DNA from: Pieris napi
Lineage: Eukaryota; Arthropoda; Insecta; Lepidoptera; Pieridae
DNA: 64,000 bases
NCBI RefSeq assembly: GCF_905475465.1
Contig: NC_062259.1
Coordinates: forward strand, 13,154,501-13,218,500
Direction of reading: 5' to 3'
A program made the translations under genes and the position numbers. The notes beneath the pieces are model-generated. The model made no database searches. It saw only the letters and a program-made list of their open reading frames with translations, and had not been told where the DNA came from. The first letter of the stretch is position 1; every line of letters starts with the position of its first letter. Below are positions 11,401-26,400 of this stretch, in pieces.

Positions 11401-14400
11401 GTAACTCTCGTGGTAATTACAAATTTTGACGCTAGATGTCACAAGCTGGGTCAAAATAAGAAATCTATCTAATACCATAAAATTCTCGTGTCACAATGTT
11501 CATTACCATACTACTCCGAAACGGCTCGACCGATTCTTATGAAATTTTTTATGCATTTTCAGTAAGGTTGAGATCCACTACTATATATCTTTTGAACTCC
11601 TAAGTGATAAGGGTTGTCCACCCCAAAAATATTTTTTATATTTTTATTTTGCTTTGATTTTTTTATGATACAGCATAAAAAAATACACCCCTTTCACCCC
11701 TCTACGATCAACCCTTTTTTTTATTTGTTAAATAAAATCTTATGATTTGAACTCTGAGGTTTATACATAGAAAAACCTAAAAGTTTTCATTCCAGACAAC
11801 TGAACAATCTCTTGGATAGCATAGCAAAATGTTCCATGTTATGATGCCTAGGCGATCTTTGAATAACAACAAGATAGACCAACAATTACTAACTTCATTT
11901 CAACTTCAGTAGTTTCAAATTCGCTGTTCAATATTAAATTTCATGTATTGGGAAATTCACTATTATTTTTACAATACAATTTTCATTTCAATACTTTAAG
12001 AGCAGTGTTGGCCTAGTGGCTTCAGCATGCTACTCTCATCCCTGAGGTCGTAGTTTCAATCCAAGGCTAGAAAATAAATAAACTCCAATGGTGCACACCA
12101 TTGGACTTTCTTTGTGCGCATTTAACATTCGCTCGAACGGTGAATGAAAACATCGTGAGGAAACCGGCTTGCCTTAGACAGAAAACGTCGACGTGTCAGG
12201 CACAGGCGGCTGATCACCTACTTGCTTATTAGATCATGAAACAGATACGGAAATCTGAGGCCCAGACCTAAAAAGGTTGTGACATAGGAAAAACGTAATA
12301 AAAAATATTTTAATAACGAACTACTGTATTAAAGAAAGAATTTTACCTTAATATGTTGACATCCAATTAATACAAACTGTTTGTTATATGTATGTACATA
12401 GATAGGTAAGACTATTGCTAAACAAATTGATACACTTTATTTAAGATAAGATAGCTTTCCTTATATGGTATAAATATAGTATGGTGCACCAAACAAACAA
12501 AATATCGCAGTTGCTAAGTTGTACGTGTATTAAATGCTGGATTATTATCGATTATAGCTCAGTGTAGATGGAAAAATTAAAAGGAAATTAATTCATCAAA
12601 CAGAGCAGTTAATGTTCATTTTTTTAAATTATCAACTTTAAGTAAAAACGACGCAACTTTTAAAATACCGCTATATGAACACCATATAATCCCAACGTTT
12701 CCATTGTTACTCCATTTGTTAAGTATGCTTACGTACGTACGTACTTTAAGAGTTGTTATGTGGTAAGGATAAACAAAAATATCGATAAAATATCATATCT
12801 CACCAAACTTTCTTGCAATAAAAGATAGAGATAATAAACCAATGACAAATTTGTTTGGTGCATTTTCTCTATGCCTGATTATTATTACGTTCGTGTATAC
12901 ATGTATTTCTTTATATATCCAATTCATAATTAAAATATAAATGAATGGTTAATGTGAGCTATGTTTTGACCAATAAAGTATTTTTCGTTGCAATACAGAT
13001 TTATTTAACAATAATATGTGACTAAAAAAATATTTAAACTCTTTGCAAAAATCTCTACCCATCGACTATCAGTATCTTCCACTAAAAGAAGCGTTCTTTT
13101 TGGTGATGGTCCAAATAAATCAATTGGCAATCACTTCAATTGGATGATGAATGAAGGTAGTCTGTAGCAGGCCAGGGGTTTAAGATTGGTGACTTTGCAC
13201 ATTTGACATATTTTATTTTCTTCATTCTCTCAAACATGACACATGTTAAAATGAGGACAATCATATACTTATGAAAATATGTTATAGACAGAATAAACAC
13301 GTGTGAAAATCACATAATTACTTAAGAAGGCCGCAATGTACTACGAGATCCGAGTATTACTCACGATTTCAAGCCGACTCAACCTAACAATAGAAGTTGA
13401 TTTGTAGGCATGGTGATGGGTGTAGCACCTGCGGTTGGGGCAGCGATAGTGTATCAAACGAAGGGCCACCGTCGACCGAGGGTTGCGTGGTAATCGGCGG
13501 TAATTGCGAATCACTGGTTGACATCATCAATTGAGACGCATTTGATGATAAGATATGTGGCAGCGGTACCGGCCGTGGTGCAGGTGTCGGTAGCATATAG
13601 GTTTGGGCACTTATGCGCATCGGCATGGGCAAACTCGCGTCTTGAGACGAAGACTCGACGATTCCCATCGGACTCGCATCGCGCAATCTTGTTAACACCA
13701 TTTTCACTTTGGCTTTAAACTATTACGCAACACCTATGTTCATTATATAAAGTTCAGCATTCACTGTTAAAAAGTATAACCGTGCGAATCAAAAAGTACA
13801 AAACGAAATTTAGTACGATAAATATATACAAGGCTAACTTTAAACCTAGATAAAAAGTTAACGCGCCGAAGGAATGAGGGATCTCAAATTATGCGTTATG
13901 CTTCGAAGAGGACCTAAATGCAACTGACTCGCAAGTGAACCAGTGATGCCTGCTCCTACAAAATATTCCCCCTAGGAGTAACTTCAAATACCCCTAATTA
14001 GGCTTTATACCTTTTTTGAATAAAGTAAAAGTGTACAAATGATGGCGAAATCCTTAAAAGTGTTGGCATTTGTCGTCATAGCTATCGCGCAGGTGCAATA
14101 GACGGTGCGAGAGCCAATCAAGTGACAGCCGTTGACATTGAGATACTTTCTAAATATTAAAATAGACTATTGTTTTGAAATTTCAGCTGTTTTTGTATGT
14201 TTTCAAGTCCTCGTTACTTTTGTTTTATTGTTTTCAAAGGAAGCTTTACAAATAAATTATTGTACCGAACCATGAAAGTTACAAAACGACCTTTCCATTG
14301 TGGGAAGTTTGAGAAGTTAGAAAGTAATTTTAATTGTATTTGCCAATTTACCACGTGATACTTACGAAATAATGCTGACTATAGAACAGGTATAATTATA

Positions 14401-17400
14401 ATGAAAATCAAAGCTACCCTATTGTCAGTACCTTATCGGGACTTTTATTCAAAGTCCAAATTAAATTACAACGGTATCTTATACGTATTCTCGGCTAGTC
14501 GGTTTTCCTAGTTTAACTCCAGGCACTATTTGGATCAAACTGTTATGAGTGGGATTATAAATGGCGACAAAACTCCAACGGTGTGTCAGACGCCGATTTG
14601 ATTTTGAAGAGTAGCAGCTTTGGAGTTCATAATTTTGTTTTCTCTCAACTTATTAAAAAAGAGAGAAAAAAAAAATCTGTTGGTTTTTTAATTACAAACA
14701 AATTAATCTAGAAGTAGTTTAGTCAAAATAATCGAGATAAACTGATAAGTATTTCACTGCTTATTTCAATTTTAGGTCTGGGCCTCAGATTTCTGTATTT
14801 TTTTCACGATCATTTGTGAATTAGGCAAGTAGGTGATGAGCCTGTGCTTGTCACACGCCGTCGCTGATGGGTCTAAGGCAAGGCGGTTTCCTCGCGATGT
14901 TTTTCTTCACCGGTCGAGCAAATGTTGAATGCGCACATAGAAAGAAAGTATATTGCGCAGCCGGGGTAGAACCTACAAATATGTACATCCTACATCCCTG
15001 AGATGTTAGTAGCACGCTTAGGCCAACGCTGCCTTAAATTCGGTAAATAAACTAATATTCGCATGGATAACAATTTAATTCTTGGCACCTTAGAATCATA
15101 ATGGCGGCTCTATTCGACTGTTCAAAATCGGTTGAGTAGTTGAGATATCAACACATTGGGCACATATCTAAGGTACCTAGGTTAATGTTTTATTTTTGTA
15201 ATTTTTACAGGCAGCAGCAGCCTTATATGCCAGGGTCGGCGGGTACGACTGGTGGACCGGTGATGTACCATCCAACATTGTTATTCCCAACTGCTCACAT
15301 GTCAATACCTCAGGGCTATCAGCCTCGATCCACGAATCCTGGGTGAGAACTATGAAAAGTTTCTTCTTAAATAAGAAAAATAAATTGTTTATTTGCAAAG
15401 AAAGATTATAAAAATACAATCGCACAATCAGCCATATAAAAATAAACATGCAATACTAATTTACATAGTGTCATAATAATATGTTAAGTTATTTATAATT
15501 GCTGTCAAAACTTATGGTTTGAATACACTCTCACGCTATCTTCTATCTTACAAAGTTATATTAAAAATCCAGTGGTGCTATTACTCTTGGTCTTATATTT
15601 CTGTTTCTGTTTCGTGATAATTTTTTCAATAGGCAAGTAGATGATCAGCCTTTTACGCGTGATACGTGCCGTCAGCCTCAAAAGGCTAGAGCCAAAGCTC
15701 TATGGCATGCCGGTCTTCTCACTGTTTTCCTTCACGTAGCGAGTGTTAAATGCGTCTGTAGAAATTAAAGTCCCATTCACAGCCGAGGCTCGAACCTACG
15801 CCAGGGTTGAGAGATGCTGGCTCAAGCCACTTGTCCAACTACTTTTATAATATGTTCAATTAATAACTGTATTATTTTCAGATACTATCAATATATGTCA
15901 TACGTATACCCCAACACAAATCCAAGCCACACATCGCCTTGTGAGTAATATATATTTTTTTGCTAATATCTTACTAGCGGATCCCAGAGATGTCCTGTAC
16001 ATACGTCTTAGATACAAAAGTTTATAATATTTTAAAAATAAATTGTAAGAATTTGGACCGTTTTTATGATTAAAATATATTGCTACCGTTTTGTGACTGT
16101 ATTGCAAGTAAAATATTTATGATTCGGTATTATTAAATCAATAAACAAACACCTAACTGTAAGTTTATTGTCAAACACAAAACTTTCATCAAAACAGTAT
16201 TTTCGTTTACGAGGTGTTTAATTGCACGCACTGAAAATGTATATATACAGAAGTGAATGAAAAAAAAGTAGTTTGTTTTGTAATATTCTAATACTGATAG
16301 TAATAGTTGCCGGCGGAGATACGTTCAGAATATACACATTTCAAAAAATAGTGAATTTGATAAAGGGTTGTCATACTTGGCTTTCGCTAAGCTTCGCTAA
16401 ATTTTAAGTGAAATTTGATTTATTAAATCAAGATTGGAAGTTATTACAATTTTAATATTTTAATTAGTATTAAAATAAAATTATTGAAACCGTACCCAAA
16501 GTTATACTATGGGATATTCATTAATTATTTTACAAAAAACAAACACTATCCTAACAGTACTAAGTCAATACGGTAATTGCAAAATTAAAAACGAAATATA
16601 ATATGAACTCACTCTGAATATACATATGTCGATAGTCGGAGACAGCATTTACGAGACGCTTTGACTCGGCGAGAGAATTCTTCAGTCATTCACCTCTAGG
16701 GATCTTAAATATTTTTCGTTATGTTACAAATAGCCAACAATAATCGGCAGTAAAATAATTAATAATTCCCTGAAATCATATTTTTATAATATTATTGGTG
16801 AAGATACTAATGGTCTATATGTTTAACCAGTGACTTACTCACCAGACTACTATAACGGTCAAGGTGTTGGGAGTAACGCAGCTCGTCCACCAGGTCCGCT
16901 AGTGCCTCCGGCACATCAGCCCCAACAACAATCCCATATGCCCTTACCTGGTATGTATAAAAATTATTTAAGTTATACCAATGTTAATAGGGATTAAACA
17001 ATAGCTGTGCAAGATATTCTTAATACAAATTACATTAATTAATAAAAGATTAATTTAAAAAAAAATATTGGTTGTTTGTAAAGTAGGTTTACGATCGAGA
17101 TGTTTACGTGATAACGTCTTATTGGTGATATAAGTTTTTGGGAAGTAAGGAATTAATGAAGATAACAATTTTTTCAAATTTTAAATTACATCTATCGTTT
17201 TATTCACACTTTTGATGATAAATTTCGGGTGTAAAATGACAAGTTTACTTATTCGACTATGATATACATTTTTCTTCATACATTCACGGAATGACTGGCA
17301 GCGCTCGAGATGAGACGGGAGAGCGGTCCGTCTCTCTCTCGTTAAACCTGCGATCGCGCTCGTGAGGTTTTGGTGTGACACAAGTTTCTGAACATGTCAC

Positions 17401-20400
17401 CCGACTAAAACGATTTTAAAAACGTTATCACGTCAAAAATAGTTTTGTATTAAAATTGATGTCATCTGAAATGTTCGTGTCATTCTATGTAGAGCGTACA
17501 ATCCCTTTTTTTACAGGTATGCGTCTTCCACCCGCAAAACGTACCTCGCGCCGGGTGCCAATAATTAACCCAGTGACTAGTAAGTAATTCTCACTCGCTA
17601 ACTTAGTAACGTCACTCACTCACTCACACCTGAACACATTTCCACTCTAGGTGGCTTTTATGTTGGGTTTGGGTACATTTTTTCTGACACTTGACCCTCT
17701 AGCATCTATCTTTCTTTTTAATTGTGCCTAGAATTTTCATTTCAGCGATAACTTGTCCTGTTTTTTGGTCAAAATTAAAGTGATTACCAGTAATGTTAAA
17801 AATTAATTGCATGTTATCTTAAAAGAGGTAATTATTTTTAATGTTGTACACGTTTGGATTGTGTTGTGTAATTTTAGGTGCACGTGAGTTTGTTCAATTA
17901 TTGTATCGTGAAGATTTTTTTATTGGCACATAGTTATTTTTATAAGCATAGTTTTTTATAAGCCGTAAATCTTCTTAATAAATAAAATAATTGTTTTTCA
18001 CAGGACAAGATATATTTACTGAAGATTTATTTGCAACTGAAAATGTGAGTGAGAATTCGAGTGAAAGGCAGACGCCTCTAGCGGTATGTGTTTTTATTAT
18101 ATGATTATGTTAAGAATGAAATTAATAATGTTTTTAACCATTTGAGTGCCATGGGTTCTTATCCATGTATGCCAAAAATACCAAGATAAATCAGAGACAC
18201 TCAAAACGGTTAAAATAATTAGCCATATATTAAAAAGTGTCAAATAATACAGCATATTATATAAAGTCAATTCATATATTTCTTCAAAACAATGTATAGT
18301 GTAATCTCTGTGCTGACGTTGAAAGGGCAAACAAATTTGGACATTTTAGGGAGTGTTGGCTTGAGCTAAGCCACCCTCACCCCTGACGTCGTACGTTTGA
18401 GTCACAGTTCTGCACCAATGGAATTGTCTTTCTATGTGCGCAATTGACACTTGCTTCGAATGGCATTCCTTGAAACTATTCTGTTGAATGTTCAAACATA
18501 AAAATCTATCTGATCAAAGTGGGTTTCAGAGCCACTGGATTATTATTATTAGGGAATTTGTGTTTGACTTTTGCGTTAGGGAAAAATGATGACACTAAAT
18601 TTTTATGATGCCTGAGCACACCGTCACAAAAAACCGACACCCTGAAGTTAGCATAATCAACATTTTAAAATAAAAAATGTCAATTTCTTTAATGTAGAAA
18701 TAACTTTTTGTGATATTTAAAAAAACTATATTTAACTAGATAATGCGTTATAATAAAACTTTCAATGAATAAAATACCTTTTTTCTATTGTTAGTGTCGT
18801 TTTCTACTAACGAGAATAAAATTATTGAAATGATTTTTATGTTGTTACGCCAAAGTAAAACTCGACGCGTGTACATAAGTACAAACATTTTTTTTTTATA
18901 TATTTGACTAGTGTTATATGACAGCAGGACAACTCTCAGAGTATCGTGGAAGAGTTCACACGGATGGTTAGTAAAGCTGCCAACGAGCCATCTAGCGGCG
19001 AGACTGCCAAAACAAACCATGTACCAAAATGTAACGAAGTGCCTGCTATGGCCAGCCCCGAGCAACCTCAAAACGCAATAAGTACTAATAATAATGTAAA
19101 GTCTGATTTAGTTAACGATAATATAGGATCCGATGTGGAAGTTGAAACGCCCATCGTGTCGGCGATATCCGACAGTCCTGTTATAGTGCCTAAAATGACA
19201 TATACGAAACACCAAAAGATTAGTGAAAACACAATTGTAATAGATAATAAACAGAAACCGAAAGCAAAACAACCAAATGTGCCTCACAACGAAACCGATA
19301 AGCAGTCGGATGTAGTGGCCCTCACTACGGATATGTTACCCCCTCAACCCCAAAGGATCAGAGAACCCAGAGTCAAGGCTTCGGAGGAGAAAGAGAAGCC
19401 GCAGGAGGAGTCTAACATGAATGGCCCTATTTGTAAGTATTTTTTATTTTATTGCCTTGAAACAGTACTAAAAAATATTAGGATACATCTTGATTTACAT
19501 ATGAAATTGACGTTTGTCGTAATGGGCTTCGAGTACTCAAAAGTAGAGGTCAAAGTACCTCAAATATCTCTTCTTTGGTTAGGAATTCCAAATTCAATCT
19601 TTTACAGCATTTACTCCTGCATTTTTTTCCGGAAACCATGATTTATTTTATTTTCCCGTTGTAATTATTTTATTTGCGTCACTCTATTTATAAGATGGAA
19701 AACATGAAGTACGAGTTCCACCGCGGCACCAGTGCTGCAGAAACGGTTCAAAGGATTAATGATATCACACAACAGACTGCTACCAAATTAGAGAAGTTTT
19801 AATTGGAATGTCTAAGACATCCACCGCCCTGACCTTGCTTTTTATAAATTTGGTTACCTTGCAAGGTAAAAAAAAATTCAACGCTGATGGGGCAGTCAAA
19901 ACTGCCTTCAAAGATTTTATTGATTCCCGAATAGTTTTTCTTAGTAGAGGTATCAATGAACTACCCATAAGATGGCAATATATTGTATTTAAAAAAATCT
20001 ACTTTTTGTTCCTCCCATACAAAACGCCAATTTCATATGTTCCTTACATATGAAATTTAAATCCTAATATATACAATATACATACACCCATTATATGTGA
20101 GTCCCGCCAACCCACTCAAAGGATTATAATATATTAAAATTTAGAATTTCCTATTTACAGTAGCTATACCTAATTGACATGCTATTTGTATAAAATGTCT
20201 ATTGGAAAAAAAATATCCTAAGTCTAAATATTTTTGCTCGGAGATTGAATAAGATAGAAAAATTTATATAGGAATAGAATGGGAAAAATAAATAAAGGAA
20301 AACACAAAACTGAAATTTCATCTAGGAATAATTATTAAGATGTCTACATCTTGCTAAGCTACCAATGCATAATGGAGGTTGATTACAGTTTCCAATGCCC

Positions 20401-23400
20401 TCTCTATATTTGTATATTTGTTATTGAAAATATTTTTAATATGGAATCAACTTCAGGTAAAAGTATTCATGTAAATTTTAACAATAAATATTATCAACCC
20501 ATAATGTCTAATATATTTTTTACTTTTACTTAAATGATACGAAAAATATACGTTTTGCTTTTTACTAGACATTATTTCAATTAATTTAGTAATACATATT
20601 AATACAAATAAATAAAATCATATTACGTCCTTTACTTATTGTGCGGGAATTTTCTACTCTTTGCCTTAAAGTAATTTCTAAAGATTTATCTAGCAATATA
20701 TTTTCTCTGCTCTCTGCACTAATTTCAAATAGTAAAAATTCATTACTCGATGGCTTTCCATTAAAAAAGTACCTATATGTGTATGCTTATTATAATTTGA
20801 CGTATTAACTGTCAATGTAACCTTACAATGATTATTTATTATATATACCATAGTCAATATTGGCTGTTACGTATTTTGTTTACGTTCATTTAAACAAATT
20901 TATAATGATTACGCTGTAATAATTTGATATAATTATACTCCGAACAAGTATATACAAATAGGTATTTATGTATACGAACGGGTTATTATGATACGACAAT
21001 AAGATGGGCGACGGCTGACGATCAATGCCAGACTTGCGCGCAAGACAGCGATGTCAGATGTGTACTCTGTGCTTGAGGTCATATGTCGCGCTTGGAATAT
21101 TTCAACATGGCGCCTGCTAATTCAGTCACAGCAGGACTTGCTGATCTTAACATGTTTTAATCATGATATTTTAATTTTTCAATATTTTTATGAATTGACT
21201 TAGTTTTTTTTTATCAGAAAATTTTGTAAATAAGTGTTTATTATAAGTATCGTCAATGATACATATAAATTAGCAATCAACTACGACTACCATATTATAA
21301 TTAAAAAGTTAATTTTTTTAAATAATCTAATGAACAGTGCCACATAATTCATAAAATATATTAACCAGGTTAGTACAGTGAACAATTTAAAACACCCACG
21401 TGTGAATATCACTCGTCTCTATTTTTAGAGTGCGAATTTGGTACTGAAAAGTTGTGACAGAAAATAAATACCCAGGGCACCCTTATGTTAATTTCTTTCT
21501 CTTCAATCGTTTTCTGTTTATTGTAACTGGCTGGCAAGTTGCGACACTTCTGATTTACATTAGCCTGGCATTAAGGTCCTACCTATGAGAGCTAATTTCT
21601 GACCGCTCGCTAATTTTGTTTGTAAGGATCGAGCTTTTAAGCTTCACAACTATTATTCGTATTAGTTAATTAATATACATGTACTAGAGTATTGGTTCTA
21701 TGAGTTAAATATTTCGGCAATATACCTATCTTGTTATTGATGTTATCATTTTGTAATCATAATACTTCCTCTTTTTGCATGGTATTTTCGTCCTTCAGAG
21801 ATGCGTCTCTACATTGTGTTTACTGTCTGTTGTAAGCAAATGTATTCAAAGAAATTTAAATATGCCTCAATAACATGTTTTTCTTATTCTTATAGCAACA
21901 TATTTTATTTTCATTCTTTGTATTTTCTTGTGAACGTATATAAGTCTCTAGACTGGATAGTTTATGATCAGTGGTCTTTGTGTTTTCAAACCTCCATGAG
22001 CATTTTATTGTTGTTGTGTGTTTGGCAATAATATGGGTCAGTTTCTCTTTGTGTTTTTATAGATTTAAATATTTTGTGATACTCACTAATAACTTTTTAT
22101 GCAGGTAACTTTCTATCGGAACCTGTCAATACTAGTCACATAGTTGAAACTAAGTTAGATACACAAAATGAAGTGAAACAGGAGACAACATTTGAGACTG
22201 AAACTGAAACTTCTAAACAAGTTGAACTCATAGTTAATACTGAAGAGACATTCCCTATATTACAATCGCCTACTGCCTCTCAATTATTGTCTAGTATTGA
22301 AAAAGTAGCTCAAGAATATGTGTCATGCCCTGGAACTCCTGAAGAAGAGAACAGTGTATGTCTCGCCCAAGCCAAGCTCACACAGAGCATAGTGAGTGCT
22401 GCTAGAAATAACCTTGAAACTATAATGAAAGATATAAATCTCAATAATACATCACCAGGTATTTATTGTCATTTTCTTTTTATATGTATTTATATTATTT
22501 ACTAAACTTACTACATGTGATTTTTTTGATAGATCCTGATACTGCAAATGGAAATATTACTGAGATAGCTGAGACTGTAAAAGAAGACATGCATAAAAAT
22601 GAGAAACCCGCAAAGGCATCTAAAAAGAAGCAAAAAAATGCAAGTGTGGAAGTAAACAAGAATTCTGGCACTGAGCCTAGTGCCAAAGAGACTTGTACAA
22701 ATGGAAGAGATGAGACTGATAATTTAAATGTAGTAGAATCAGATGTTATTCCATTGTCTGAACCTGTGACGCCTGAACTGACTAAACCAGCAGTGCCTGT
22801 ATTTACACTCAAACATAAATACAGTGAAGGTAAATAATCAAATTGCAACAAATATAAATTTACTTGTAAGTTAGTTAAGGGAATAGATTCAAAGATATAT
22901 TATAAATTCAATTTTGCTTATATAAAATATATATATACTATGCTTTAAAAGTAAAATGGTGTAATCAATAATATTTTGTTAATATGCCATTCTTAAACTA
23001 TGTGTTAGTATTATATAGTATCTTTAATAAATTGTCAATTATCAATATAATGAATAATTAAATTAATATCCTTTTTTAGTGTTTCTAGTGTTGACTGTAT
23101 TACCCTGTTTTAGATCAATGGTCCCCTTTTAATCCTAATGGAAAGAAAACTTATGATATAACACTACTAAAGCAGATGAGAGATGATCCGTTGTGCAAGA
23201 ACAAACCAAATTCACCACTGCTCGAGGCTTGCAATCTTCTACGGGTAGGTTTTAAACAATGCAAATATAGTGGAATTAACTATTCTAATTTCTATACTAT
23301 ATTAAATGACTATTAAGGTGTTTTTGTTCCCAGTCATAAAAATTATAACCAATTTGTGTTTGCTTAAAGGCTTTTTCTGAAAAGTTTACTAACATTTTTG

Positions 23401-26400
23401 TCAACAATTTTGCAATATTCCTGCAATCTATGCACAGTTACCTTTGCTACTGCAATATAAACACTTCAATACTATAATTAAACTAAAATTCAATATTTTG
23501 TCTATATTACAGACAGTGCAAATGGACACAATTATGTCATTCAATCATATTCATAGACCAGCGAATGACTCCCTATTCCCCACATTCCTTAAGACTATGA
23601 GTCCCGGTAACATGAGAAGTCCTATTCTTCGCGATAACAAGAAAGACACTAGAAATGTAGGAGCACCCCCAGGTAAGAAAGATTTATTTAATATTTCAAA
23701 GATTTCTATGATAATAATCTATGAAAGGATCTTACAAATTTATATTATATTATTTGAGTGTGATGGTTATTAGGCATTAAAAAAAATATATTTTTCCCTG
23801 TGTCCTGTGTAAAATCATTGGTAATTTTGTACTCTTCAAAATGTATTTATAGATCGTATCTTAGGAAAAGGAAGCATGAAACTTAGTTCACCATCCAGCA
23901 ACAGCGGGGGAAGAAATATATATATTTCTCTCCGTGAAGAAGTGAAACTGAATGAGAGTAAAGATGCTTGGAAACCAACTCGACTAAAGAAAGAGAGTTT
24001 GAATGAACAGGAGTTGAAAACTCAGGTATTTAATTTATAATTTTTATATAATTTAGCCTATTATTATGTATCAATTTTATAAAAAAAAATTTAACTTCAA
24101 TGATGTAATTTAATGATAAAGCATGTCTATTTTCAATTTTCACAAATGTTGCATGTAGAATAATTTAGAATATTTAGAATTTGCCTCATACAGCTTTTTC
24201 CAAACATCTCTATCCATGTTTTTTTCTCCATTAGCTTCCTGCTAACGCTTCTATATCTTCTATCCACCTTTTTCTAGGGCCCTAAAAAATATTATGTCAC
24301 TTAAAATTTACGGAAATGCCTTTCAACCAAAACTTGAAAAAAAACAATGACTTTAAAAGTTTCGTATTGAGTTTCCGCCTTCCTGGCTTAGCTGTCAACT
24401 ACGGACAATCCTGGGTTCGATTCCCCGCGAAAGATAAATGCCGTTTGTAATATATATTTTGATACAGGAGCTGTACAAGAAGTTCCGTGGTATACTCAAC
24501 AAATTGACGCCGCAGAAGTTTGATACTTTGGTTGACAAAGTGAAGTCACTCGAAATTGACACACAAGAGCGTCTCGAAGGCGTCATAGATCTCGTTTTCG
24601 AGAAGGCTATTGATGAGCCGAACTTTTCCGAAGCATATGCCGCTATGTGTAACAAGCTTTCGACATTAAAGGTACGTGGTGTTAGGAATATCTTCTGTCT
24701 TTAGTCGTGTTCTTCATTACTCAAGTTCGTGTTACTTTCCTCCAATCCCCTGTCTTTGGCAAGTATAATAACAAAGACAATTAAAGTAAATAGCCGTAAA
24801 TCTCGTGTAGTGATTACAAATTTTGAGGTTGGATATCAGAAGCTGTATCCAAATAATAAATATTTACCTAATTATTTGAAATGTTTTCTTACGGCCTGTT
24901 GCCTAGGCGAGGTTGCCAATCATTGAATAGGGACTACATGTACTTGCAAAGATTCGAGACTTAAAGATTTATTGAATTATTCAAAAGCAAAAGAGACCCA
25001 AACAATGACGCAGGATATTGCAATTGGTACTTACGTGTCTGCTGGTCAATATTAACTTTCATGAAATGAGAATACTATTATCATATTATTACATTATGTT
25101 GTTTACTTTTATATCTTGGGTTGAAATAACAATGTTATGGATAAATAAATTGATACATATTGGAATTGCGAAAACTTAATTTGGACAATTTTTTTTTATT
25201 CGTTAAAACTGTTTTCTGCTGGACCAAACTAATACATCGAAATTATCTATCGATAAAATCAAACGAAGCAGTAATGTTGAGATTTAATTTAATTTATCGA
25301 TTTTAATTATATTTAAAAAAGTAACTTGGTCGAGTACTCTGCACATGTCTGGTGAGTGGTCGTATATGCGTTGCAGCCGTTTGAGTCCGTTCCTACTAAA
25401 AGCGCACGTGCGAACTCACCACGCAGAATACTGCTAAGTTACGTGACTCATACAGTCCTTCAAGTATACGTTGGCGATAATAACATTATTGGCAATTCAA
25501 GTTTAGCTATTTTTAAGAAAGCTTTACAAAGAGTAATGAAATCGACAATGGGTAGGACGTCATTTTATATTTGACAGCTTGTATTAAAAGATTTAGATAC
25601 CGTATGATGTCCATATTTGAATTAAAACATTATTGAAATAAGATATTTATTAATGTGATTGTAGGGTTTTAAAAACTTAACTTATATATCAAGGGGTAGT
25701 AAAGTGTAGATAACTTTGTGAAATCGTTTTACTCTAATACATTGAGAAAAATAATTAAATCGAAAAATGTTTGTCCAAATTTAATAATTCTTTCACCGTG
25801 GCTTTGGTATCAGGTACCGTCAACAAATTCACCCGAACAATGTGTAAACTTCCGTGCGATGATAATTAGCAAATGTCAAAATCAATTTATCAAAGAGAAG
25901 ACGGACGAGCACGTTCTCAAACTTGAGGCAGAGATAGCAGAGTCCAATGACGCCGTAAGTATTTCATTATATATTCATTTATTTTTGTAAATACAGTATC
26001 AACTCTTTATAACGAATTTCAAGGGACCGATCATTGCTATTCGTTATAAATAGGTTTCGTTATAGGGATGGAATAATTAAAGTATGGGTATTGGGTTAAA
26101 CCTAATAAATGTAACTAGTTTTTTTTGTTATAGAGAGATTTTCTTTATAACGAGTGACGTTATAAAGAGATTAGACAGTACTATTGTTTTTAAATTTTTA
26201 TAATAAAGTTTGTTAAATGGATTTGGCAGTCCTAGAGTAATTAACAAAAAAGCTACACTCTTGGGGTATTGGGTTCGATTTCTAGGTGGGACGAAAACTT
26301 TAGAAGTTGTAAATTGAAAAATCAAAGGTTAAATTGAATTTTTTGTGAGGTTAATGTATACATTAAACTTAAATTACTTACAGGCAAAGAAAAGGGAGCT

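Larger units (their letters stand above)
9895..15210. other. 5.3-kb eIF4G intron with repeats and antisense ORFs
   Basis: Largest intron inside the eIF4G coding region. It holds a hairpin at 10500-10532, a repeat pair member at 11320-11455, a truncated Helitron at 11472-11730, SINEs at 12001 and 14771, and an antisense open frame at 13384-13707. The rest is AT-rich without visible features. Confidence 0.6.

Noticed and set aside
18748..19071. Minus-strand open frame over eIF4G exon 18928
   Set aside because: Antisense shadow of a well-supported coding exon; no independent signals.
24384..24432. Functional tRNA gene
   Set aside because: A and B boxes are present, but no acceptor stem or anticodon arm could be folded; a SINE head is more likely.
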